Shown here: piece by piece, positions 7,548-15,312 of the stretch
How positions within the stretch are numbered: position 1 is the stretch's first letter
Layout of the letters: each line of letters begins with the position of its first letter
Assembly: GCA_021129835.1 (NCBI GenBank)
Contig: JAJOKM010000126.1
Coordinates: forward strand, 1-17,011
Length of the DNA: 17,011 bases
Direction of reading: 5' to 3'
From: Thermodesulfovibrionales bacterium
GTDB lineage: Bacteria; Nitrospirota; Thermodesulfovibrionia; Thermodesulfovibrionales; Dissulfurispiraceae
Notes under the pieces: model-generated
Databases searched by the model: none
What the model was told of the DNA's origin: nothing
The model's input: the letters and a program-made list of their open reading frames with translations, nothing else
Translations under genes and position numbers: made by a program

Positions 7548-8560
7548 TATTTTTGCTCCTCCTTTCTTGCTGCTGCCTTTAAACCATAAGCTTCTAATAT
7601 TCTGTGCTCTATCTCGGATGCAAGGAGAGGATTGTTTTTCAGGTATTCCTTGGCATTCTCTCTTCCCTGTCCTATCTTGTTGTCGCCATAGCTGTACCAT
7701 GCACCAGCTCTTTCGATAATCTTCTTGTAAGTTCCAAGATCTATAATCTCGCCAACTCTTGATACGCCTTCATCGAAGTATATATCAAACTCAGCCTGTT
7801 TAAATGGCGGTGCAGTCTTGTTTTTGACCATCTTAACCCTGATCCTTCCACCGATAACATCCTGATCATTTTTAATAGTCTCTATCTTTCTGATGTCAAG
7901 CCTCATAGAAGAATAAAACTTCAGGGCGGTTCCACCAGGGGTAGTCTCGGGATTTCCAAACATAACGCCTATCTTCATCCTTATCTGGTTAATAAAGACC
8001 ACAGTAGTCAGCGATTTCGATATGGCTGCGGTAAGTTTCCTTAATGCCTGACTCATGAGCCTTGCCTGAAGCCCTGGGAGTGAGTCACCCATCTCTCCTT
8101 CTATTTCTGCCCTTGGAACCAGAGCAGCTACAGAATCTATCGTAATTATATCGACAGCACCGCTTCTGACAAGCGCTTCTGTCATCTCAAGTGCCTGCTC
8201 CCCGGTGTCGGGCTGAGCCACTAACAGTTCTTCAACGTTTACACCTATCCTTGCCGCATAGTCCATATCCAGCGCATGTTCGGCATCTATGAATGCAGCA
8301 ATCCCTCCCATCTTCTGTGCTTGTGCTATAGCATTTAAGGCGAGAGTTGTCTTCCCTGATGCCTCAGGTCCATATATCTCGATAACCCTTCCCCTCGGCA
8401 ACCCCCCAATTCCTGTCGCAATGTCAAGGGATAATGAACCTGTTGGTATTGCCTGCATACCTTCGGTGACCGCGCCAGCTCCAAGTTTCATTATTGCCCC
8501 TTTCCCAAAATTCTTCTCAATCTGAGAAATGGCCATCTCCAGTGCCTTGGTCTTATCCAC
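7547..8560 (-). CDS. recA: DNA recombinase RecA
   Basis: RecA forms filaments on single-stranded DNA, drives strand exchange and triggers LexA cleavage. The 337-residue product is close to the standard length. Walker A GPEASGKTT is at 64-72, Walker B IITIDSVAAL at 138-147, loop L1 EGEMGD about 154-159, NQIR at 191-194, and loop L2 around GVMFGNPETTPGG (198-210). The C-terminal domain ends in a Lys/Glu-rich tail. The start is GTG 8558-8560 with GGAGG 11 nt upstream; an in-frame TAG immediately precedes it. I saw no convincing LexA box upstream. It is the first gene of a run continuing into the lipoprotein (1-nt overlap), alaS, the phasin-like gene and ubiB. Confidence 0.99.
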   Translation of the reverse strand: MDKTKALEMAISQIEKNFGKGAIMKLGAGAVTEGMQAIPTGSLSLDIATGIGGLPRGRVIEIYGPEASGKTTLALNAIAQAQKMGGIAAFIDAEHALDMDYAARIGVNVEELLVAQPDTGEQALEMTEALVRSGAVDIITIDSVAALVPRAEIEGEMGDSLPGLQARLMSQALRKLTAAISKSLTTVVFINQIRMKIGVMFGNPETTPGGTALKFYSSMRLDIRKIETIKNDQDVIGGRIRVKMVKNKTAPPFKQAEFDIYFDEGVSRVGEIIDLGTYKKIIERAGAWYSYGDNKIGQGRENAKEYLKNNPLLASEIEHRILEAYGLKAAARKEEQK

Positions 8561-8615
8561 CTATTGTTTTACCTCCGCGACTATTTTTTTGTTTTGCTGC
8601 TTTATCTTCGCCCAT

Positions 8616-8644
8616 ATTATATACCAGTGCAGAGACTTGATAAA
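8616..8644 (-). promoter_or_regulatory. Probable sigma-70-type promoter of recA operon
   Basis: On the minus strand a perfect TATAAT (8616-8621) lies 17 nt after TTTATC (8639-8644), a weak -35 box. The predicted leader to the recA GTG is about 50 nt. Confidence 0.45.
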
Positions 8645-8742
8645 AGTAAGATTAGTTTATTGGGAAGCGATATTAAATTTTCCTGGTATAATACTTAATA
8701 TGATAGACTTAGACACCTTGAGCTTTGCATGCCCTCTTTTTA

Positions 8743-8835
8743 TGGCGGAGAGGCAGGGATTCGAACCCTGGGTGAGGTTTTATACCCACAACCGCTTAGC
8801 AGGCGGCTGCCTTAAGCCAGCTCGGCCACCTCTCC
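8743..8835 (-). tRNA. tRNA-Ser (anticodon GCU)
   Basis: The 5' acceptor arm GGAGAGG pairs with CCTCTCC, followed by discriminator G and an encoded CCA (93 nt in all). The anticodon stem-loop is CCGCCTGCTAAGCGG with anticodon GCT, reading AGC/AGU. A long variable arm (GTTGTGGGTATAAAACCTCAC region) marks a class II tRNA, and GGTTCGAATCC is the T loop. Transcription points towards recA, 183 bp away. Confidence 0.97.
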
Positions 8836-8853
8836 ATCTAAACTCGTATGATT

Positions 8854-8883
8854 ATAATATCAATTCGAATGCAATATTGTAAA
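8854..8883 (-). promoter_or_regulatory. Probable promoter of tRNA-Ser
   Basis: On the minus strand TTTACA (8878-8883) and TATTAT (8854-8859) are 18 nt apart, placing a start about 10-12 nt before the mature tRNA 5' end. An overlapping TATAAT is at 8851-8856. The segment lies between the divergent tRNA and smc. Confidence 0.45.
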
Positions 8884-8930
8884 GTAGAGAAAGATGCTAC
8901 TCTTACAGCCTGTGAGAGAATTAAGGATAG

Positions 8931-11900
8931 ATGAAGATTAAGCGGATAGAGTTAATCGGATTTAAATCATTTGCAGACAGGACATTATTCCCTCTTCACG
9001 ATGGGATAACCTGTGTAGTAGGTCCCAATGGCTGTGGGAAGAGCAATATAGTTGATGCCTTCAGGTGGGTGCTCGGAGAGCAGAGCGCAAAGAGCCTGCG
9101 TGGTGTGAAGATGGAGGAAGTGATATTTCAGGGTTCCGCAGTAAAGAGACAAAGTGTGATGGCGGATGTTACTTTGATACTTTCACGGCCGGGTTAATAT
9201 GTCTCAAAAGGCAATTCAGAAAATGGCAAGGAGTTATTTGCAGGCGGCACTTCTGATGAGCTCACCGTTACGCGCAGGTTGTACAGATCGGGCGAGAGCG
9301 AATATTTATTGAATAAGAGTCTCTGCAGGCTTAAAGACATCAGAGATATATTTTTTGATGCAGGCCTTGGTGCCAGGGGCTATTCCATATTAGATGCAGG
9401 GAAGATTGCAGAGATAATAAATGCAAGGCCCCAGGAAAGGAGATTCCTAATAGAAGAAGTAGCGGGTGTTATGAAATATAAAATTAAAAAGGCAGAGGCA
9501 GTCTCTAAAATTGAGTCGTCGAAGCAAAACCTACAGCGCATAAATGACATTATGTATGAAGTAAAGAGACAGATAAACAATCTCGGCCGGCAGGCCAAAA
9601 AGGCAGAGAGATATGAGCAGATGATGGAGGAACTTAATACCATCGAGGTCAGGATTGCAAAAAGAGGACATAAAGGACTCAACAGTATTTTGAATTCAGT
9701 GATGGCAGATATTGATAGGCTAAAGGATGTCGATTCTGCAAAAAGGGCAGAACTATCAACATTAGAAAACCATGTAGCAACAAAGAGACTTGAGGTTGCT
9801 GATTCAAAAAGGGTATTTTCAGAAATAGAAGACAGACTACATGGAAAAGAAAAGTCCATCTCTGATACCGAAAGGCAGATAGCTGTGTTAAAGGCAAATA
9901 TAGAGAATAAGGAGGTGGATATATCCCGCCTTGCATCTCAGCAAGACGATATCGAGGCAGAGAAGGAAAAACTGACAAAGGTGGTGGCAGATCTCGATGA
10001 TGCTGAAGCTGCCATGCGCTCCGGAATGGCAGGCGTTTCATCGGAATTGGAAGAGAAAAAAGAGATGGCATTAGACTTAAAAATGATGCTTGATGATAGG
10101 GAATTAGATATCGACAACAAACGAAGAGACTTGTTTAAGACATCCGAGAAACTCAGCAATAAAGGGGATGAATTTCACAAGCTGCAATCTTCGTACGAGA
10201 CACTGAAATACAGGGAATCCATCTCTAAAGGAGACATAAATAATATCAAAAGGGGCATTGAGGGCATCGAAAAGGCCGTCAAAGAGTCTGAAGATTTCAT
10301 TAAAAACAAGACTAATGAGCATTTAAGGCTTCAGCCTGAAAGGGAGGCACTAAAATCAGAGGTAGAACGGCTACGAGGGGATATCGAGAATAAAAAGATG
10401 TCACTCTCTGAGAAAAAAGAAGACCTTGCCTCGAACATGTCACGCCTTAACTCACTGAAAGAGTTAATTATCGAGAGCCCTTTAGCGGATTTGCTGGAAG
10501 GGAGCAGCAATCAGGGATATACGGCGCTTTCAGATGTTATTGCCGTCGATAAAGGTTTTGAAGTAGCAGTCGAGGCTACCCTTTCAGAAAAGATCAACTC
10601 TTTGGTGATAGATAAATTGGAAGATGTTATTTCGACAATAAAGATCATCAGAGAAAGAGCGATAGAAAGGACGACTATATTTTTTACACAGGACACGGGA
10701 TACAGGATGAAGGATATAGAATACAGGATGCAGGGGGTGTTACAGAAGGCGATATTGTTGGGAGGGCATCGGATTTCATAAGTTTCCAGCCGGGCGCTGC
10801 CCAAATAATTAAGGGCAATATACTGCAAAACACCTATATCGTAAAAGACTTGCAGGTCGCTATCAATATCCTTTTTGCTAATCCACCTGTTTGCCGTGCC
10901 CATACTTCATCAATAAACCTTGTCACGCTTGAGGGTGAGGTAATAAATAGTGATGGCTGGATATCCGCAGGAAAGACAAGAGAGATACTGAAAAGGAGAC
11001 GGGAGGCAACAGACCTCCAGGAGACTATAGACAGACAGCAAACAGGGATAAGAGGCATAAATGATGAACTAAATACCACTGTTAATGACTTAATAATTAA
11101 TAAAGAGTCATTAAAAGATATCGAAAAGAGACTCCTCGAGGCAGAAAAGGATATATCCCTTTCAGATCACACCCTGAAGAGCCAGAAGGATGAGCTTAAT
11201 AGGAAAGTTAGGAGGCTCTTTTTTAGAGGCCGAAATTTCTACTATCTCTTAGGAAAAGGGAGCTATCGAAGACCTTTTAGAATTAAAGGCAAGAGAGATT
11301 GATGATCTTGAAGCAGAGAAAACAGGGTTAATGATGAGATAACAGTAATACAGCAATCCCTGGTAGAGACGAAGGCAGAATACGAAGAGGTAAGGACGGA
11401 TCTTACAGATATGAAGCTTGCTGTCACTTCATATCGTGAAAAGATGGACGCCCTGAACAGAGAAAGAGATGGCATAAATAATATGGCTGCCGAAGTAGAA
11501 AATAAGAAGGAGTTGGTTGCAAAGGAAATTTTAGTAGCAAGAGAAAGAAGGGTGGAATTTTCCCTGAAATTGCGGAGGCTTGAAGAAGATATAAAGATTC
11601 TTATTACCGAGACCGATAAGATAAGAGGGGGAGGAATATCTTACGCGAGGCGATTAATTCAGAAAGTCAAGAGCTGATATCTAAGGGCAACAGCATTAAT
11701 GAGATCAGGACAGAGATAGACCTGATCGGGCAGCGACTTGCAGATTCAAATTCAAAGGCCTTAGAGAATAAGCTCAGGATAGAGCATATCGAAAAATCCG
11801 TTATGCAGAAACACGGACTTGATATAAAGGAGGAGATCACAAGAGATATGGATTTCGATGTAGCATTTAGTCCCTCAGAAGATGAAAAAGGAATTAACGA

Positions 11901-12531
11901 ACTAAATGAAAAAGCAAGAGAACTCGGAACAGTAAACCCTGGCGCAATAGAGGAATACGAAGAACTCAAAGATCGCCATGATTTTCTGATAAAACATCAA
12001 AGGGATTTAACCATCTCTATCACTGAGCTTGAAGAGGCAATAAGCAGGATGAATATCGCGACTAAAAGGAGGCTCCGTGAGGCTTATACCTTACTCAGGA
12101 CAAAATTCTCGGAGGTCTTTGCCACGCTCTTTGGTGGCGGTGGAAAGGCAGATATCATTCTTACGGATAAAGAAAATATTCTGGAGTCTGGATTAGAGAT
12201 AATAGCCCAGTTGCCGGGGAAAAGGCTCCAGAATTTAAACCTCCTCTCAGGCGGGGAGAAGGCCCTCACATCCCTCGCCATTTTATTTGCGGGGTTTCTG
12301 GTGAGGCCAGGCCCGCTATGTATCCTTGACGAGGTGGATGCACCTCTGGATGAACCGAACACAGCAAGGTTTGGACAGATGATAAGAGGGCTTTCAAATG
12401 AAACACAATTCATAATAATTACCCATAGGAGGGCAACGATGGAGATTGCTGACTACATCTATGGCATCACAATGGAGGAGCCGGGCGTGTCAAAGGTAGT
12501 CTCCGTGCGGTTTAGCGAGGCTAAGGCTTAG
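8931..12531 (+). pseudogene. smc: Chromosome segregation ATPase SMC, reading frame broken at six places
   Basis: SMC forms the long coiled-coil dimer that, with ScpAB, compacts and separates chromosomes. Start is ATG 8931. Walker A is GPNGCGKSN (residues 33-41); coiled coil follows from about 9420, the hinge lies around 10500-10990, coiled coil returns, and the head closes with LSGGEKAL, Walker B CILDEVDAPLDEPN and the H-loop ITHRRATME. The span of 3601 bp fits about 1200 residues, normal for SMC. Lesions: TAA at 9195-9197 with the same frame continuing; a missing base at the G-run 10733-10737; an extra T in 11219-11224; TAG at 11250-11252; a missing base at the A4 or G3 in 11319-11327; and a missing base at the G-run 11627-11631. 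Between lesions the protein sequence is clean and conserved. The fliK-like gene follows after 5 bp. The identity is certain; the integrity is not. Confidence 0.93.
10689..10733 (+). repeat. GGATACAGGATG-type repeat inside the smc hinge
   Basis: The units CACGGGATACAGGATG and TAGAATACAGGATG form an imperfect tandem, with ATACAGGATG twice. It encodes GYRMKDIEYRM in the hinge between the TTIFFTQD and GRASDFISF segments, where a short loop is expected. Related units occur in alaS and between genes. Confidence 0.5.
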
Positions 12532-12536
12532 AGGCT

Positions 12537-13781
12537 ATGATTAATCTAAAGATTGCAAACATCGAAAGCGGATCACTCACATTAGAAAGACCACTCGGAA
12601 AGGCCATACCGCTCAAGATTGGCGAGATTGTGAGGGCAGAGGTGATGAATATCCTTCCCTCAGGTAGTATAGCCTTAAAGATAAAGGGTGAACTTATTAC
12701 TGCAAGGTCGGCCCAGGGAGTCTCCTTAGAGAAAGGGGCATCGGCATTTCTAAAGATAACAGGACAGTCAATCGGGAGTGGAAAAGTAGGGCTGCAATTT
12801 ATGGGCTATGTCGACGGCAATACGGCGACATCGTCTCCTGGCCTCAAGGAGGTCGCCACTTCAAAGCTCATTCAGGAATTAGTAAACAGCCTTTCTGCCA
12901 AAAAGACCGACAATGCCAACCTTCAGAACCTTATCGCAGAATTATTAAAGGCATTGCCTTCTGATGTTAACTCCATGTCAAAGGAGGTAAGAACTCAACT
13001 GCAGACTCTTCTACAGTTACTACAGTTAAGCCTTAAGGTGACAGGGCAGAGCATTCAGTCGAGGCTTGATGCCTTTGTGAATCAGCTTCCTGCTGAGATA
13101 AGAGGTCACATCGTTGTGGAAAATTTTAAAAGAGACTTAATGATCAATATAGAGAGGCTTTTAGATGCACCGCTTAAGCATGCCCTTCGGGATACTGGTA
13201 TTGCCCTCGAGGCGAAACTAAAGACAATTGCTAAACTGCTTCAGTCTCAAACAGATCCAGATGTATCGGCCATAAAGAACGATTTAAAGGCAGGACTCCT
13301 GCAATTGAAGCAGCTTTTTCGAGACCTGCCAGTACTAAAAATGGACAATGCCGTTAAACTTATTGATGTCCTAGTCAGAGACATCGAGACCTTTCAACTG
13401 CTTTCAAGACTAACTGATTCATTTTATACATTTCTTCCTCTCAATTGGAAGGGATTAAAAGGCGGCGAGATAGCATTTAGGGAAGGCAGTGGAGATACAA
13501 AGAGTATAGAGCGTTCTTGCAAGATAGAACTTGATCTCGAAAAATACGGAAAACTCACAATCATAATCTTCATGCACAACAAGGAATTCTTTGTATCTTT
13601 CAAGGCTGAAGACCCTCTTCTTCAAACCATCCTGAATGCCCACATAGATGAGTTAAGTGACGCATTCATTGCTAAGGAATTAAACCTCAAGTCAGTCAAC
13701 ATTCTGAGTATTAATGATACCTTTACGGAATCCTTAGAAAGACTCGAATCCTCTGAAAGAATAATAAATATTAAGGCATAG
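12537..13781 (+). CDS. FliK-like hook-length control family protein
   Basis: The 414-residue product begins with a beta-rich segment (IGEIVRAEVMNILPSGSIALKIKGELITARS), then a long helical, Gln/Leu-rich middle (about 110-290), and ends in a domain resembling the FliK C-terminal globular domain (KIELDLEKYGKLTIIIFMHNKEFFVSFKAEDPLLQTILNAHIDELSDAF, then SVNILSINDT). FliK measures hook or needle length and switches the flagellar export gate through the FlhB C-domain. No other flagellar gene is in the window, so a flagellar role is not proven. ATG 12537 follows the smc stop by 5 bp with AGAGG upstream, and the next gene, an FlhB C-terminal homologue, follows after 4 bp. The pair resembles Bacillus YlqG/YlqH. 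The frame is intact. Confidence 0.72.
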   Translation: MINLKIANIESGSLTLERPLGKAIPLKIGEIVRAEVMNILPSGSIALKIKGELITARSAQGVSLEKGASAFLKITGQSIGSGKVGLQFMGYVDGNTATSSPGLKEVATSKLIQELVNSLSAKKTDNANLQNLIAELLKALPSDVNSMSKEVRTQLQTLLQLLQLSLKVTGQSIQSRLDAFVNQLPAEIRGHIVVENFKRDLMINIERLLDAPLKHALRDTGIALEAKLKTIAKLLQSQTDPDVSAIKNDLKAGLLQLKQLFRDLPVLKMDNAVKLIDVLVRDIETFQLLSRLTDSFYTFLPLNWKGLKGGEIAFREGSGDTKSIERSCKIELDLEKYGKLTIIIFMHNKEFFVSFKAEDPLLQTILNAHIDELSDAFIAKELNLKSVNILSINDTFTESLERLESSERIINIKA

Positions 13782-13785
13782 GGAA

Positions 13786-14052
13786 ATGGCGAATAAACGC
13801 AAAAGGGCAGCAGCTTTAAGATACAGGCCAGAAATAGACCTTGCGCCCACTGTTGTAGCAAAGGGGAGCGGCAATATTGCAGAAAAGATATTGCAGATAG
13901 CAAAGGAGCACAACATACCACTCAGAGAAGATCCTCAACTCGTAGAGGTGCTTTCGGCCATTGACCTGCACCAAAATATCCCGCCTGAACTATACAAGGC
14001 GGTTGCAGAGGTGCTCGCCTTTGTGTATCGAGTTACAAAACAGGATTCTTAA
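13786..14052 (+). CDS. Stand-alone FlhB C-terminal domain protein (EscU/YscU/HrcU switch family)
   Basis: The 88-residue protein matches only the cytoplasmic domain of FlhB downstream of its autocleavage site: AAALRYRPEIDLAPTVVAKGSGNIAEKILQIAKEHNIPLREDPQLVEVLSAIDLHQNIPPELYKAVAEVLAFVYR. It has no membrane segments and no NPTH cleavage motif; it begins where the cleaved FlhB-C fragment would begin, plus a basic tail (ANKRKR). It therefore resembles FhlB/YlqH proteins, which have been linked to export-gate switching. The start is ATG 13786 behind GGGAA. It is co-transcribed with the FliK-like gene, its natural partner. The family assignment is strong; the biological process is inferred. Confidence 0.88.
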   Translation: MANKRKRAAALRYRPEIDLAPTVVAKGSGNIAEKILQIAKEHNIPLREDPQLVEVLSAIDLHQNIPPELYKAVAEVLAFVYRVTKQDS

Positions 14053-14159
14053 AGGGTAGTACCTCAGTGCCTCCACCTCTTTACTTCCACCGGGGTCTGG
14101 GACCATTTGGTGGGGTAAGGTTTTGAAATATGTAACTAAAAAATCATAAAAAATTTGTC

Positions 14160-14189
14160 TTGACAAATGGGTCCACCTTAGGCTATTGT
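14160..14189 (+). promoter_or_regulatory. Possible promoter upstream of the iron-sulfur oxidoreductase
   Basis: A perfect TTGACA (14160-14165) precedes TATTGT (14184-14189) by 18 nt. The -10 box is poor and the leader would be more than 330 nt long, with the 34-bp palindrome inside it. Confidence 0.25.
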
Positions 14190-14281
14190 TTGTGGTATTG
14201 TCTGGGGGTAGTGAGGCCTTGGTGCCTTTCTTTCACCTTAACCTGCTATTGGCTCCGGGCGTTGGTTATGCCAACGGAGAG

Positions 14282-14315
14282 GCACTACGTTTGCGGTTAA
14301 CCGCAAACGTAGTGC
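14282..14315. repeat. Perfect 34-bp palindrome
   Basis: The two 17-bp arms start GCACTACGTTTGCGG and meet at a GTTAAC centre (14296-14301) with no spacer. A perfect palindrome of this length is well beyond chance. It could be a protein-binding site, a mobile-element footprint, or a transcript hairpin; no T-run follows. Confidence 0.9.
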
Positions 14316-14532
14316 AGGACTATTCATTGTGGCTATCATTGCCGTGGTGATAAGCTGCCTGATTAGTATTATTTCCTTGTCGTGGCTTTGTTTTAGGCTT
14401 TTTGACCTACTATCCCTGACGCAGGATATTTTTGTCGCCGTTAGTCGTTTGCGCTAAAGTTTTCCAGATAGATTAGCCCGCTTGACGCCTAAGACGATTT
14501 ACATCCACCTTATCATAATATAGGAGATAATT

Positions 14533-15291
14533 ATGACACCAGCTAGCGCAATCGAATGGGACATCATAGAGTATGTAATTTTTTGAGGCCTCTTTGCCCT
14601 TGCACTCGGACTCTTTCTCCGTAGGATACACCTTCTTGGGCGTTATTTGCTTCTAGGGAAGGAAGATAAGAAGTTCACTAACATAGCGAAGCGGATATCG
14701 ATAGCCCTAGTTCATGTAGTCGGGCAATGGGGTCAATTTAAAAATATGTCTGTCAGTAACCGTGCTGGCTTAGGGCATGCCTTCATAGCCTGGGGTTTTC
14801 TCGTCTTTGTCGTCTACTATTTGCTGTTCATAATCACCGCCACTGGCTTTGGTATCTCTGAGATGATGAAGGATAATCTATTCTTCTTTTACTATTCATG
14901 GGTTATGGACATAGTTGCTCCCCTCGTGATTATAGGTGCCGCATGGGGCATTATTCGTAGGTATATTGTGAAACCACCGAGGCTAAAAGGGGAGCAGACC
15001 CTTGAAGCGATGGTTATTTTGGTCTCGGTTCTTGTCCATCCGGTAACCCACCTGCTTAAAGGAGGAACTAATATCGCTCTTGGCCTTCCTCCTGCTGGTA
15101 TAGCTCCTACCCTACCTCCGATAAGCTCAGCATTGAGCGCTCTCTTCGACGGCTTCACCCTACATTCACTACAGGTGGCACATGCCGTCTTCTTTTGGGT
15201 GCACTGGGGTGTCGTCCTGTTTGTCTTAGTCTATATCGGTTACTCCAGATATCTGCACATGGTAGCCTCTCCGCTTAATGTCCTGCTATAG
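14533..15291 (+). pseudogene. NarI-like cytochrome b membrane domain of an Fe-S oxidoreductase, interrupted by TGA
   Basis: This is the N-terminal membrane part of a respiratory oxidoreductase that would exchange electrons with quinone. From ATG 14533 (TAGGAG upstream) the frame reads MTPASAIEWDIIEYVIF, meets TGA at 14584-14586, and continues without shift as GLFALALGLFLRRIHLLGRY. A shorter product could only start at TTG 14647, losing the first helix. About five membrane helices are visible; His residues in GHAFIAWG and in HWGVVLFVLVYIGYSRYLH are candidate haem b ligands. The segment ends at TAG 15289-15291, but the same frame runs on through SSPPKGALSPIDLETAETFG into the iron-sulfur part. 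In many relatives these two parts are one protein of about 650-700 residues. The two stops are therefore probably nonsense changes in one fused gene. Confidence 0.75.
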
Positions 15292-15312
15292 TCTTCACCT
15301 CCAAAAGGGGCT

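Larger units (their letters stand above)
14053..14532. other. 480-bp intergenic region, no confident gene
   Basis: This stretch separates the fhlB-like gene from the iron-sulfur oxidoreductase. It holds a weak promoter-like pair (14160-14189), an imperfect hairpin CGTTGG-TTATG-CCAACG (14260-14276), and, 5 bp later, a perfect 34-bp palindrome. An open frame from GTG 14329 to TAA 14455-14457 would give a 42-residue hydrophobic peptide (MAIIAVVISCLISIIS at its start) with AGGA 9 nt upstream, but nothing else supports it. No tRNA or recognisable riboswitch was seen. Confidence 0.6.

Noticed and set aside
8561..8742. LexA (SOS) operator before recA
   Set aside because: I looked for CTG-N10-CAG and GAAC-N4-GTTC type sites and found no convincing match, so regulation by LexA is not claimed.
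8743..8835. tRNA-Ser as an integration site of a mobile element
   Set aside because: No integrase or direct repeat of the tRNA 3' end is visible, and both flanks are ordinary housekeeping genes.
14584..14586. Selenocysteine at the in-frame TGA
   Set aside because: It falls in a hydrophobic membrane helix with no catalytic cysteine equivalent, and I see no convincing SECIS-like hairpin right after it.
14584..15291. Recoded stop codons (TGA as Gly or Trp, or TAG readthrough) as an explanation for the interrupted genes
   Set aside because: TGA ends ubiB, the small winged-helix gene and the Fe-S gene, TAG ends recA, perR and smc, and TAA ends alaS and rbr. All three are in normal use, so a genome-wide code change is not supported.
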